From the NCBI RefSeq assembly GCF_002366715.1, contig NZ_DFBS01000045.1, forward strand, positions 438,954 to 502,953: a DNA stretch of 64,000 nucleotides, read 5' to 3'. This DNA is from Halomonas sp. UBA3074. Lineage in GTDB: Bacteria > Pseudomonadota > Gammaproteobacteria > Pseudomonadales > Halomonadaceae. The notes under the pieces are model-generated. The model worked only from the letters and a program-made list of their open reading frames with translations. It had not been told where the DNA came from and made no database searches. How positions within the stretch are numbered: position 1 is the first letter of the stretch; each line of letters starts with the position of its first letter. Positions 16,640 through 26,478 of the stretch are shown piece after piece. Both the position numbers and the translations under genes were made by a program.

Positions 16640-18015
16640 GCGGCCTCCTGCTGGGCGGCGAGCGCTTGATGGATGGCGTGAGCTGCCAGCTTGCCGTGCT
16701 GCACGGCTTGCACGGTGAGGTCTTGGCCGGGTTTCACACAGTCGCCCCCGGCGTAAACGTTGGGCAGTGAGGTTTGGAACATCTCATTGACGTGAATGCG
16801 ATCGCCGTCGTGGGCAAGCTCCGCTGCAGTGGCGTCGCGTAAGCTTTCGCCAGCGAAGCCTTGGCCGATGGCGGTGAAAACGGCATCAGCCGGAATCTCA
16901 AAGGATTCGCCGGTGGGTGTTAATCGCCCCTCTTGATCGTGGGTGTTAGCAAAGCGCATGCCTGCCACCTGCCCTTGCTCATTCAGCAGAATCTCATCGG
17001 GCTGCGCCCAGGTCACCATGCGCACGCCGTTGGCCTTGGCGATCTCCTGTTCATGGTCGGTGGCGGACATCGCCTCAACACCACGGCGATACACCAGCGT
17101 GACTTCAGCCGCGCCCAGTCGCGCCATTTGCGTGGCCATATCGATCGCCGTATTGCCTGCGCCAATCACGATGCAGCGCTTGGCCACGGCCAAGCTGCCC
17201 AGGTCATCGGTCTGGCGTAGGGTTTTGATGTAGTCCACCGCAGGCATCAGGCCCGGAGCATCCTCGCCGGTTAGCCCCAGCGTACGGCTGGCCCCCAACC
17301 CCAAGCCCAGGAATACGCTGTCGTACTGCTGGCGCAGGGTGTCGAGGGTGAGGTTGTCGCCCAGGCGCTGGCCGTACTGAAGGTCGATGCCGCCGACTTC
17401 CAGCAAGAACTCGACTTCTTTACGGGCAAAGTCATCGGTCATCTTGTATCGGGCGATACCGTACTCGTTAAGCCCGCCGGGCTTTTGCTCCGCTTCAAAC
17501 ATCGTCACCTGATGGCCCAGCATTGCTAGGCGATGGGCGCAGGAGAGGCCCGCAGGCCCGGCACCCACCACGGCGATGTGTCGGCCAGTGCTAGCGGCGC
17601 GTTTAAAGGGGTGGCTCTCAAACTGCATGTGATCGGTGGCGTGGCGCTGGAGCAGGCCAATCAGCACCGGCTGACATTCGGCGTCGTGGTTACGCACGCA
17701 GCTGCGCTCGCAGAGAATTTCGGTGGGGCACACGCGGGCACAGCTGCCGCCGAGGATATTGGCTTCCAGAATGGTTTCTGCTGCGCCATTAATGTTGTTT
17801 TCGCTGATCTGGCGAATAAAGCTCGGAATGTCGATGTCCGACGGGCAGGCCTCGACGCAGGGCGCGTCGAAGCAGTAGAGGCAGCGCTGGCTTTCAATGA
17901 TGGCCTGGCGCGGCGTCAGCGGCGGGTGCAGATCGCTGAAATTATGCGCCAACGTCGCTGGGTCGTAGGTGCCGATCTCTTTTGCGCTGGGCAGATGATC
18001 AAGTGAATGGGTCAC
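16636..18015 (-). CDS. preT: Dihydropyrimidine dehydrogenase NAD(P)H/FAD subunit PreT
   Basis: The 459-residue partner of PreA that takes electrons from NAD(P)H through FAD and Fe-S clusters. An N-terminal cluster region (CLYCFDAPCVEACP, CARVCPTEILCERSC) precedes two dinucleotide folds (VVGAGPAGLSCAHRLAMLGH near 150 and VIGAGNTAIDMATQMARLGA near 285) and a closing AGGDCVKPGQDLTVQAVQHG, as in glutamate-synthase-like reductases. The start is GTG at 18015 with GGGAGA about 9 bases upstream. It overlaps preA by 4 bases. Confidence 0.94.
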   Translation of the reverse strand: MTHSLDHLPSAKEIGTYDPATLAHNFSDLHPPLTPRQAIIESQRCLYCFDAPCVEACPSDIDIPSFIRQISENNINGAAETILEANILGGSCARVCPTEILCERSCVRNHDAECQPVLIGLLQRHATDHMQFESHPFKRAASTGRHIAVVGAGPAGLSCAHRLAMLGHQVTMFEAEQKPGGLNEYGIARYKMTDDFARKEVEFLLEVGGIDLQYGQRLGDNLTLDTLRQQYDSVFLGLGLGASRTLGLTGEDAPGLMPAVDYIKTLRQTDDLGSLAVAKRCIVIGAGNTAIDMATQMARLGAAEVTLVYRRGVEAMSATDHEQEIAKANGVRMVTWAQPDEILLNEQGQVAGMRFANTHDQEGRLTPTGESFEIPADAVFTAIGQGFAGESLRDATAAELAHDGDRIHVNEMFQTSLPNVYAGGDCVKPGQDLTVQAVQHGKLAAHAIHQALAAQQEAA

Positions 18016-18068
18016 GGTCGTTTCTCCCTGGTCCTTCTGGACTGTTCTGTTCTTCGTAGGGGCCGGGA

Positions 18069-19508
18069 TTAGCGAGTTACCGCCACAGGGGCATTCAGCT
18101 CGGCGCGTTTTGCGAGCAGCTCGAACACGCCGGGGTAGGCGGGGCGTTCCAAGTAGCGTCCTGCGCCGCGTTCGGCATGGAGTTCACCGTCCCGCCATGT
18201 CCACTTGCCCTGGCTAATGGTATGACGGGCAATGCCGCGCACCGTTTTGCCCTCGAAGATGTTGAAGTCGACGTTCTGATGGTGGGTTTTAGCGGAGATC
18301 GTGCGCGTACCATTCGGGTCCCACACCACGATGTCAGCATCGGAGCCCACTTGGATCGCCCCCTTACGCGGGTAGAGGTTGAAGATTTTGGCGGTATTGG
18401 TAGAGGTGACCGCGACAAACTCCTGGGGCGAAAGCTTGCCGGTATTCACGCCTTCGTCCCACAGTACGGCCAAGCGGTCTTCCACGCCTGCGGTGCCGTT
18501 GGGGATCTTGGTGAAGTCATCTTTCCCTGCGGCCTTTTGCTCTTCGCAGAAACAGCAGTGGTCGGTGGCGGTGGTTTGCAGGTTGCCGGATTGCAAACCG
18601 TGCCAAAGCGCTTCCTGATGGCCTTTAGGTCGGAAGGGCGGGCTCATCACATGGGCGGCGGCAGTCGCCCAGTCCGGGTTTTGATAAACGCTATCGTCGA
18701 TCACTAGATGGCCCGCTAAGCACTCGCCAAACACCGGGTGGCCCTGCTGGCGAGCGTAGGCGATTTCATCCACTGCGTCCTTGGTTGAAACGTGTACCAA
18801 ATAAACCGGTGCACCCAGGGTGCTGGCAATACGAATTGCCCGGCTGGCGGCTTCGCCTTCCACCTGGGGCGGTCGGGAAAGCGGGTGCGCTTCTGGCCCG
18901 GTCATCCCCTGGGCGAGCAGCTTTTGCTGCATGTGGTAGACCAGCTCGCCGTTTTCCGCGTGTACGGTGGGAATAGCGCCCAGCTCCAGGCAGCGGGAAA
19001 AACTCTCCACCAGGATATCGTCGGTGGCCATTATCGCGCCCTTGTAGGCCATAAAGTGCTTGAAGCTGTTAACGCCGTGATCCCGCACCAGCGTCCCCAT
19101 CTCTTCTTTGACGCTCTCGTCCCACCAGGTTATGGCCACGTGGAAAGCGAAGTCGGTGGCGGCTTTTTCGGCCCAGCCTTGCCAAGTGTTAAACGCTTCC
19201 AGCAGCGACTGGCCGGGGCTTGGGATCACGAAGTCGATGATGGTTGTCGTGCCGCCTGCCATGGCCGCGGCGGTGCCAGTGTAGAAATCTTCGCTGGCCA
19301 CCGCGCCCATAAACGGCATCTGCATATGGGTGTGGGGGTCGATACCGCCGGGCATCACCAATTGGTGGCTGGCATCGACGATCTCGCAGCCTTCCGGCAC
19401 GTCTAAATCGGTGCCGATGGCGTGGATTTTTCCATCGACGCAGAGCACGTCGGCGCGGTAGGTGTCGGCGTGGGTGACGACGGTGCCGCCTTTGATCAAT
19501 AAGCTCAT
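18069..19508 (-). CDS. hydA: Dihydropyrimidinase
   Basis: Opens the ring of dihydrouracil or dihydrothymine to N-carbamoyl-beta-amino acids. The 479-residue cyclic amidohydrolase has PGGIDPHTHMQMPF (metal histidines), FKHFMAYKGA with the carbamylated lysine, HAENGELV, YLVHVSTKDA and the aspartate motif ATDHCCF. The length and motifs fit D-hydantoinase/dihydropyrimidinase. ATG 19508 follows CAGGAGCGAACC. It lies 31 bases after pydC and 53 bases before preT, between the enzymes acting after and before it. Confidence 0.95.
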   Translation of the reverse strand: MSLLIKGGTVVTHADTYRADVLCVDGKIHAIGTDLDVPEGCEIVDASHQLVMPGGIDPHTHMQMPFMGAVASEDFYTGTAAAMAGGTTTIIDFVIPSPGQSLLEAFNTWQGWAEKAATDFAFHVAITWWDESVKEEMGTLVRDHGVNSFKHFMAYKGAIMATDDILVESFSRCLELGAIPTVHAENGELVYHMQQKLLAQGMTGPEAHPLSRPPQVEGEAASRAIRIASTLGAPVYLVHVSTKDAVDEIAYARQQGHPVFGECLAGHLVIDDSVYQNPDWATAAAHVMSPPFRPKGHQEALWHGLQSGNLQTTATDHCCFCEEQKAAGKDDFTKIPNGTAGVEDRLAVLWDEGVNTGKLSPQEFVAVTSTNTAKIFNLYPRKGAIQVGSDADIVVWDPNGTRTISAKTHHQNVDFNIFEGKTVRGIARHTISQGKWTWRDGELHAERGAGRYLERPAYPGVFELLAKRAELNAPVAVTR

Positions 19509-19539
19509 GGTTCGCTCCTGGGGTAATTGACTGAGGGGC

Positions 19540-20406
19540 TTATTCGCCGTCGGTTAAGCGGGTGTAGGTTTCCGGGCGGCGGTCACGGAAGAACTGCCAG
19601 TTGTTGCGCACCTCGCGCACCATATCTAAATCGATCTCGTGTACCAGCAGCTCGTCTTCGGTTTCGCTGGCCTGGGCTTCGATCTTGCCGCGTGGGTTGA
19701 CGATGTAGCTGGAGCCGTAAAAGTCGCCGATATTCCAAGGCGCTTCGCTGCCCACACGGTTGATGGCGGCGATAAAACAGCCGTTAGCGGCGGCCGAGGC
19801 GGGCTGTTCAAGCTCCCATAAATATTGGGATAGCCCGGCCACAGTCGCGGAGGGGTTGAAGATGACTTCAGCACCGTTAAGGGCCAGTGCTCGCCAGCCT
19901 TCAGGGAAGTGGCGGTCATAGCAGATGTACACGCCGATCTTGCCGTAGGCGGTATCGAACACCGGCCAGTTGGATTGGCCCGGCTTAAAGAAGAATTTTT
20001 CCCAAAAGCCAGCGACTTGGGGAATGTGTGTTTTGTGGTACTTGCCCAGATAGCTACCGTCAGCGTCGAAGACCGCCGCCGTGTTGTAGTAAACGCCGGT
20101 CTCAGTTTCTTCATAGATAGGGACGATGATCACCATGCGGTGCTCAGCCGCGAGCTTCTGCATCATCTGGCAGGTGGGCCCTTCCGGCACCCGCTCGGCG
20201 GCGGCGTACCATTTGCCATCCTGGCTGGGGCAAAAATAGGGTTGGTTGAACACTTCTTGGAAACACAGCACCTGCACGCCCTGATCCGCTGCTTGCTGAA
20301 TCATCGGCAGGTGGGCCTCGTTCATGGCATCGCGAATCGCGGCTGGTTCCAAATCGGTACTGGTTTTTAGGCCCATTTGTATTAGGCCGATTTTCATTTT
20401 CTGCAT
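19540..20406 (-). CDS. pydC: Beta-ureidopropionase (N-carbamoyl-beta-alanine amidohydrolase)
   Basis: Hydrolyses N-carbamoyl-beta-alanine to beta-alanine, ammonia and CO2, the last step of reductive pyrimidine degradation. The 288-residue nitrilase-family protein shows the Glu-Lys-Cys triad: CFQEVFNQPYF, GKYHKTHIPQ and VYICYDRHFPEGWRALA. ATG 20406 (MQKMKIGLIQMG) is preferred because GAGAGG lies about 8 bases upstream; a TTG 30 bases further up would be the only way to extend it. It is the first gene of the leftward operon, so its promoter must lie in the AT-rich region to the right. Confidence 0.92.
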   Translation of the reverse strand: MQKMKIGLIQMGLKTSTDLEPAAIRDAMNEAHLPMIQQAADQGVQVLCFQEVFNQPYFCPSQDGKWYAAAERVPEGPTCQMMQKLAAEHRMVIIVPIYEETETGVYYNTAAVFDADGSYLGKYHKTHIPQVAGFWEKFFFKPGQSNWPVFDTAYGKIGVYICYDRHFPEGWRALALNGAEVIFNPSATVAGLSQYLWELEQPASAAANGCFIAAINRVGSEAPWNIGDFYGSSYIVNPRGKIEAQASETEDELLVHEIDLDMVREVRNNWQFFRDRRPETYTRLTDGE

Positions 20407-21042
20407 ACAAAAGCCCTCTCGTATCCTACGCGCCAACCGCTGGCTCGTTTTTAAAGGTGAGTAACGGTTCGCAGTAATCAGGTTTTGCTAATATTTGTGA
20501 GCCGCTATGGATGAGCCATTAGCGTGGGTTGCTTGACGTGTAGTGATATCGACTCAATGCCGACGGATTATTGTTATGAGTAAAGTTGTCATATTTGACA
20601 GCTTTTTGAACATAGTCCCTTATGCAGTCGCTTTTCAAGATTTTTTTACTGTGGGTGTTCGTTTTTGTTAACTAATTGATTTTATATGGGATTGTTGTTT
20701 TTTATTGTTGCTTTTACTCATTTGGTGAATGCGTGCACATGAATGGTGATTTATTTATTGTTATTTTAATCAATTGCTTATTATATTTATTCATTATTTT
20801 TCTGAAATTTAACGTCTCTTTTTGGTGCGCTATTTTTCTAACCAGCTATGTTTTTTAGGGGAGTTAGTGTGGGTTGATTAAAACAATAACAATTCAATAG
20901 GGAGTGATTGTCTGTCTGCCATTTAAGTCAGCTTTTTGTTCAATAAGTTAACGGCCATGCTTTGTTTTTAGGCATGTTTATTGCTTTAACGAGAGCTGAA
21001 CCCGTGAATGCGATCGGCAATATCGCTGCTGAGGAGAATAAA
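20407..21042. other. Long AT-rich divergent promoter region
   Basis: About 635 bases separate pydC (leftward) from the NCS1 permease gene (rightward). The part from about 20570 to 20870 is markedly AT-rich compared with its neighbours. It contains an inverted repeat TGTCATATTTGACA at 20587-20600. A 60-codon reading frame (20676-20858) opening with TTG encodes an almost wholly hydrophobic peptide; it has no clear ribosome site and is more likely chance in AT-rich DNA. The region should hold both promoters and the operator for a pathway regulator. Confidence 0.6.
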
Positions 21043-22560
21043 ATGACTGGCTCAAGAACCCAGATGATCGACAGAGAGGGGTTGATTGAACTTCAAGTCG
21101 GTGAGGATGTGCGCAATAGTCCTCGCTTCAACGAGGATATTGCTCCTACCCAGGCCAGCGAGCGCACCTGGAGCAAGTGGAACATTGCGGCGCTGTGGGT
21201 CGGGATGTCGATTTGTGTTCCCACCTATACGCTGGGCGGCGTATTGACCGCCTACTTTGGCTTGAGCGTTGGCGAGGCGCTGTTTGCCATTCTGTTAGCG
21301 AATATCATCGTGTTGATTCCGCTTACCTTAAACGCTTTTCCTGGCACTAAATTTGGCATTCCCTTTCCTGTCGTTTTACGTTCCTCCTTCGGTATCTTAG
21401 GATCCAATGTGCCTTGCCTGGTGCGGGCATTGGTAGGCTGTGGCTGGTTTGGTATTCAGACCATGTTCGGTGGCTTGGCTATTCATCTACTGCTTTCGGA
21501 GTTAATGCCTGCCTGGGCGGCGCTTGGCGGCGTGGGGGAGGTGATTGGCTTTTTCGTGTTCGGCGCCATGAACCTGTATGTGGTGATCCGTGGGGCGGAG
21601 TCGATTAAGTGGCTGGAAACCTTGGCCGCACCACTGCTGTTGGCAGTGGGCGTTGGACTGATGATATGGGCATGGCCGAATATGTCGATGACCGAGCTGC
21701 TGGCGCAGCCGCCGTCGCGCCCTGAGGGAGCATCCGTTTATGGTTATTTCTTTGCGGGCTTGACCGCCATGGTGGGGTTTTGGGCCACCCTGTCACTGAA
21801 TATTCCTGACTTCAGCCGTTTTGCCAAAAGCCAAAAAGACCAGATTGCTGGTCAAATCATCGGGCTGCCGCTGACGATGTTCTTCTTTGCCGCCCTCGGT
21901 GTCGTGTTAACCGCGGCGTCCGAGACGCTGGTGGGCCAGACCGTTGCTGATCCGGTGCGTCTGATTGGCTATATCGATAGCCCCTTTTGGGTCGTCATGG
22001 CGATGCTGCTGATCATCATTGCCACCATTTCCACCAACACAGCGTCGAATATTGTTTCGCCAACCAATGATTTCCAGAATATTGCCCCCAAACTGATTAA
22101 CCAGACCCGCGGTGTGCTGATGACCGGGGCGGTAGGTGTTTTGCTGATGGGGTACGATCTGCTGCAAAAGGCAGGTGTGATTCCTCCGGGCGTGTCACTC
22201 GAGCAGATGTACTCCAACTGGCTGCTCGGTTACTCCAGCCTGCTCGGCCCCATAGCGGGCATCATGGCGGTCGACTACTTTTTGATCAAAAAACAGCGCT
22301 TGGATGTGCCGAGCCTTTATCTGGACAACCACGCCTATCCAGCGGTGAACATGGCTGGGTTTATCGCGTTTGGGGTGCCGGTACTGCTCACCTTGATGTC
22401 GCTGCTCACCGGCACGATGAACTGGTTCTACGATTACGGCTGGTTCACTGGCTCTGCACTGGGCGCCATCGTTTATTTTGTTGCCAGCCAGGTGTTGGCA
22501 TCGTCTAACCAAGTGGGGCCTGCCCCCATCATGGCCAGTGAGGTATCCAAGCACTCTTAG
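21043..22560 (+). CDS. NCS1-family nucleobase/hydantoin:cation symporter
   Basis: A 505-residue inner-membrane symporter with about 12 membrane segments and NCS1/Mhp1 signatures (WNIAALWVGMSICVPTYTLG, NIVSPTNDFQNIAPK). ATG 21043 is preferred because GAGGAG lies about 8 bases upstream and the following residues look like a normal cytoplasmic tail; an in-frame ATG at 20962 would add 27 residues without a ribosome site. Next to the divergent pyd operon it most likely imports uracil, thymine, dihydropyrimidines or hydantoins. It ends at a strong hairpin shared with the convergent lysR gene. Confidence 0.9.
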   Translation: MTGSRTQMIDREGLIELQVGEDVRNSPRFNEDIAPTQASERTWSKWNIAALWVGMSICVPTYTLGGVLTAYFGLSVGEALFAILLANIIVLIPLTLNAFPGTKFGIPFPVVLRSSFGILGSNVPCLVRALVGCGWFGIQTMFGGLAIHLLLSELMPAWAALGGVGEVIGFFVFGAMNLYVVIRGAESIKWLETLAAPLLLAVGVGLMIWAWPNMSMTELLAQPPSRPEGASVYGYFFAGLTAMVGFWATLSLNIPDFSRFAKSQKDQIAGQIIGLPLTMFFFAALGVVLTAASETLVGQTVADPVRLIGYIDSPFWVVMAMLLIIIATISTNTASNIVSPTNDFQNIAPKLINQTRGVLMTGAVGVLLMGYDLLQKAGVIPPGVSLEQMYSNWLLGYSSLLGPIAGIMAVDYFLIKKQRLDVPSLYLDNHAYPAVNMAGFIAFGVPVLLTLMSLLTGTMNWFYDYGWFTGSALGAIVYFVASQVLASSNQVGPAPIMASEVSKHS

Positions 22561-22586
22561 TACCCAGACGGGTCAAGCGGGAATAG

Positions 22587-22617
22587 GGCAAATCTCGGCC
22601 GAGCGCTGAGATTTGCC
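22587..22617. terminator. Bidirectional hairpin between permease and lysR
   Basis: GGCAAATCTC (22587-22596) pairs perfectly with GAGATTTGCC (22608-22617) across an 11-base loop, in the 61-base gap between two convergent genes. Position and stem quality suit a shared terminator. Confidence 0.6.
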
Positions 22618-22621
22618 GTGT

Positions 22622-23527
22622 CTATTCAGCGCGTTTGATATATCCCAGAAATGCATCCACCACCCGATTGGGGCGCCGGTCATGGCGGGTGATTAGCACA
22701 AACGGAATACGGTAGTGCTGGGAGCTAGTATGAAGGGCGCGCATTTTGCCTGCGCTTACCCATTGTTCGGCGACATGCTCGGGTAGAAAACCTATAAACC
22801 GCCCGGTCAGAATCAGAAATGCCGCGCCTTCGCGATCAGAGGCAGACGCTTGCAGGTTGAGCGCTTCATGCGCATGGCGTGCGGTATCGGGGAGGGGGTA
22901 GCGAGGTCGAATCGCTGGGTGGTTATTGAGCTGCGTTAGGCTCAGCGCCTCGTTGGGCACGCCGAACAGCGGATGACCGGCGGCGCAGTAGAGGAACGAG
23001 GGCTCATCATAGAGATGCCGACTCTCCAAGCTCGTGGGCAAATTCACGGCAGGCACTACGCCGACGTGTAAATGACCATCCATCACGCCTCGAATCACCG
23101 CATCGGATGGCTCCATATGGATATGCACCGTTACCTCGTGATGTGGCGCAGTGAGCGCTGTCAGCGCATGGGTCACATCCATCGCGGGGAGCGTGACGAG
23201 GTTATCGGTAATGCCGATATTCAGCTCGCCTTTGACGGTATGGTGTAAGGCGTTGACGTCGCTTTTAAACGTTTCCAGCGCGGTAAGTAGCGTCAAACCC
23301 GCCTGGTAAATCTCTTTACCTTCTTCGGTTAAACTAAACCCGCTACGGCCTCGCTGGCAGAGTGAGAACCCCAGCCTGCCTTCCAAATCGTTCATGTGCT
23401 GACTAATCGCCGAACGACTGATGCCAAGCGTGGTTTCCGCTGCCGTAAAACCGCCGCATTCAACCACCGTTTTGAAAATTCGAATGAGACGAATCTCGTA
23501 GTCGCTCATTTGGCTCAGCGATGCCAT
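22622..23527 (-). CDS. LysR-family transcriptional regulator
   Basis: A 301-residue LysR-type regulator. The N-terminal winged helix-turn-helix (about residues 8-67: RIFKTVVECGGFTAAETTLG, SRSAISQHMNDLEGRLGF) is followed by a periplasmic-binding-protein-like effector domain. ATG 23527 follows AAGGAATTGCT. It is convergent with the NCS1 permease and within 3.5 kb of the pyd operon. It is therefore a candidate regulator of pyrimidine degradation, although LysR regulators usually sit divergent to their targets; here the target is not certain. Confidence 0.88.
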   Translation of the reverse strand: MASLSQMSDYEIRLIRIFKTVVECGGFTAAETTLGISRSAISQHMNDLEGRLGFSLCQRGRSGFSLTEEGKEIYQAGLTLLTALETFKSDVNALHHTVKGELNIGITDNLVTLPAMDVTHALTALTAPHHEVTVHIHMEPSDAVIRGVMDGHLHVGVVPAVNLPTSLESRHLYDEPSFLYCAAGHPLFGVPNEALSLTQLNNHPAIRPRYPLPDTARHAHEALNLQASASDREGAAFLILTGRFIGFLPEHVAEQWVSAGKMRALHTSSQHYRIPFVLITRHDRRPNRVVDAFLGYIKRAE

Positions 23528-23727
23528 AGCAATTCCTTAGTACGCAGCCTCTTAACCGATAACGTCACGCTTTTTAACGTATTGCCTATGATAAAAACTG
23601 ATATACATCCCCTAAGCACCGCGGCACTATCGGTATAAACCACGTGTCAGCCCGTGTGGCGTACCGTTGCTGTTTTTTACACTGTATCAGGTGTCCTTGT
23701 CGGGTGCCTGCCTAAGGCCTCTGCGCG

Positions 23728-26448
23728 ATGTCTATTACTGCCAATGATGTAAATGATAATGCACTGAAGGTTATTCCTACCTACCGCCGCCAGCGGAGAA
23801 ACGTTGTGGCGGCTTATCTGTCAGCGCTTTTCGTTATAACGTTACTGTTTAGCTGGCTAATGAGAGAGCAGTATCAACAAGAAATGACGGCAGCCGAGTC
23901 ACGGATTACTGCGCGTTCTAATGTTGTCAATGAATGGGCAAAGGGTGTTTTTGCGCAAAGTGGTCAAGCGCTATTCGGACTCGCAGAGTTACTGGCGCTG
24001 CAAGGTATGCCTGAAGTTGGCAGTGCTCAGGCGCTGCAGCGGACCTTAGGTAATCTTACCTTATATATACCTATGGTTGATGAGATTGCCGTGTTGGGGG
24101 CTGAAGGGCGTACGCTTGCAAGTGGCAGCGACGATGACAATGCTAATGTTGATATTAGCGAAACGCAGTTTTTCAATGCGTTTAAGCAAGGCGGGAAGCG
24201 GGAGCTAGTAACGCCGCTTTACTGGTCTGAAAGTGAACAGCAGTTCTATTTGTACCATGGCCGAGGCTTAGTTAGCCCAAACGGCGATTTAGTAGTCGTT
24301 GTAATTGCTCGCATTGTTCCGCGCGTATTTGCAGATGCACTTCATCAGATGCATGTGTATGAGGGAGAGAGCATTGCATTGATCGATTCTGATTCGAAGT
24401 TAATTGCGAGACATCCCTCCCCAGTAGAGCAATTCCCTATCGGCTTGAACATTGCGAGTACGCAAACTTCTCAGGACGAGGCAAGAGAGCTGGAAAGTGG
24501 GGAGACCGCATGGTCATCAAGAGCGGTCTCGCCCATTGATGGTCGTGAGCGTCTATTTCGTATGCAAAGAGTAGGTGATTACCCAATGCTGGTCATAGTG
24601 GGTGTTGATCTTCGCCATCTGCTGGCTGGGTGGCGGCAGCGCGCTTTGTTACTAACACTGATCATGTGCGCTCTTGCACTGCTTGGGTTCTGGGGCGTGC
24701 GCCACTATCTCAATCGATTGGCGTTAGCCGATCAATTGCAGCAGCGCATCCTAGAGCGTGAAGAAGCGCGAGCTGAAGCGCAAATATCTGCCGCTGCCTT
24801 CCAAACGCATTTAGGGATTCTTATTACCGATGCAGAAGGTTTTATTCTTAAGGTAAATGAAACTTTTAAGCGTATTACCGGGTATGATGACGCTGATGTG
24901 ATCGGTAAAAATCCACGAAAATTCAACTCTGATCATCACAACGCAATGTTTTATCGCCGTTTATGGAAGCGACTTGCCAAAACAGGCAATTGGGAAGGCG
25001 AGATTTGGAACCAGCGTAAGAATGGCGAGCTTTTCCCAGAATGGCTAACGGTCAGCGCGGTATATAATTCCTCGAATGTGCTGACCCATTACGTGGCCAC
25101 CATGAGTGATATCAGCGAGCGCAAAGCCGCTGAGCAAGAGATACATCAACTGGCATTTTATGACCCATTGACCGGGCTCGCCAATCGGCGCTTGTTTATG
25201 GACCGCATTGGGGCTGCTATTAAAGAGCTCCATCGCCATCAGCGGTGCGGCGCACTGCTCTTTGTCGATATCGATAACTTTAAGCAAATCAATGACACTC
25301 TTGGCCACTATGCGGGTGACCAGCTATTGCAGAGTGTGGCTCGGCGAATGAGCCAAATGTTACGCGATACTGATACCTTAGCGCGGCTGGGGAGCGATGA
25401 GTTTGCAGTGTTAATAGAGGGTGTTGACAGCAGTCATGCGCAAACCATTCAGCTTGCCGAGCGTATCGCCTATAAATTACTGGCGACTCTTAACACGCCC
25501 ATCGTGCTTGCCGAGGAGAGTGTCACCGTGTCGGGCAGTATTGGCGTTACCATCATGGCTAGCAATGAACACAGCGTAGACGACTATCTGCAACAAGTGG
25601 ACATGGCGCTGTTTCAGGCTAAGAGTAACGGTCGCCGCGGCGTATGCTTTTTCGATCCTTCAATGCAGGCAGCGCTGTTGGCCCATGTAAAATTAGAGGC
25701 GGACCTACGTCAGGCGCAAGAAAACCGGCAGTGGACACTTTATTACCAACCCCAAGTGGATCACCTCGGCACTATCACCGGCGTGGAAGCGCTGCTACGT
25801 TGGCAGCACACAGAGCGCGGCATGGTGTCACCGGGTGAGTTTATTCCACTGCTGGAAAGCATGGAGTTGATTAACGATGTAGGTGAATGGGTATTGGAAA
25901 ATGCCTGCTTTCAGTTGGCAAGTTGGGCACAGAACCCATTGCTTCGAGAATTGACAATATCGGTTAATATTAGCCCACTACAGTTCCGTGATGAGGATTT
26001 TCTGTCCCGTGTAGAAAGGGTATTTGCGCGCACTCAGGTACCCCTTAGCCGCTTAAAGCTGGAAGTGACTGAATCCCTATTTGTGGAAGCACGCGATGAG
26101 GCTAGGGAGAAAATGCTGGCCCTTAAAGCACACGGCATACGCTTTTCACTGGATGACTTCGGCACCGGCTACTCGTCGTTGGCTTACTTGGCTCAGTTGC
26201 CGTTGGATCAGCTAAAAATTGACCAATCGTTCGTGCAGCAGGTGCTCGAAAGCCAAGCCAATGCAGCGATTGTAGAGAGTACTATTGTCCTGGCCGAGAG
26301 TCTTAACTTAGAGGTGATCGCGGAAGGCGTCGAAACAGAGGCGCAGCAGGCGTGGCTATTGGCGCATGACTGCTATGCCTATCAAGGTTACCTGTTTGGA
26401 CGCCCCGCCCCCGCCGAGGAGATTGAGCGACTGATAACAGGCCAGTAA
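23728..26448 (+). CDS. Sensor PAS-GGDEF-EAL cyclic di-GMP protein
   Basis: A 906-residue membrane protein that could both make and break cyclic di-GMP. TM1 is at about 26-45, a large periplasmic cache-like sensor runs to about 305, TM2 is at about 308-330, then PAS (about 350-465), GGDEF (about 475-630) and EAL (about 650-900). The cyclase motif reads GSDEF instead of GGDEF, while the inhibitory site RDTD is present just upstream. The EAL half has EALLRW, DDFGTGYSSL and KIDQSFV, so phosphodiesterase activity is likely. The ATG has only a weak ribosome site. It stands alone, convergent with the COG0523 gene. Confidence 0.9.
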   Translation: MSITANDVNDNALKVIPTYRRQRRNVVAAYLSALFVITLLFSWLMREQYQQEMTAAESRITARSNVVNEWAKGVFAQSGQALFGLAELLALQGMPEVGSAQALQRTLGNLTLYIPMVDEIAVLGAEGRTLASGSDDDNANVDISETQFFNAFKQGGKRELVTPLYWSESEQQFYLYHGRGLVSPNGDLVVVVIARIVPRVFADALHQMHVYEGESIALIDSDSKLIARHPSPVEQFPIGLNIASTQTSQDEARELESGETAWSSRAVSPIDGRERLFRMQRVGDYPMLVIVGVDLRHLLAGWRQRALLLTLIMCALALLGFWGVRHYLNRLALADQLQQRILEREEARAEAQISAAAFQTHLGILITDAEGFILKVNETFKRITGYDDADVIGKNPRKFNSDHHNAMFYRRLWKRLAKTGNWEGEIWNQRKNGELFPEWLTVSAVYNSSNVLTHYVATMSDISERKAAEQEIHQLAFYDPLTGLANRRLFMDRIGAAIKELHRHQRCGALLFVDIDNFKQINDTLGHYAGDQLLQSVARRMSQMLRDTDTLARLGSDEFAVLIEGVDSSHAQTIQLAERIAYKLLATLNTPIVLAEESVTVSGSIGVTIMASNEHSVDDYLQQVDMALFQAKSNGRRGVCFFDPSMQAALLAHVKLEADLRQAQENRQWTLYYQPQVDHLGTITGVEALLRWQHTERGMVSPGEFIPLLESMELINDVGEWVLENACFQLASWAQNPLLRELTISVNISPLQFRDEDFLSRVERVFARTQVPLSRLKLEVTESLFVEARDEAREKMLALKAHGIRFSLDDFGTGYSSLAYLAQLPLDQLKIDQSFVQQVLESQANAAIVESTIVLAESLNLEVIAEGVETEAQQAWLLAHDCYAYQGYLFGRPAPAEEIERLITGQ

Positions 26449-26478
26449 ATTACTCCTGTGAAACTTTGAGCCTTCCCT

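Noticed and set aside
20676..20858. A 60-codon hydrophobic reading frame
   Set aside because: It opens with TTG, has no clear ribosome site and lies in AT-rich DNA where hydrophobic codons are expected; kept only as a note in the intergenic entry.
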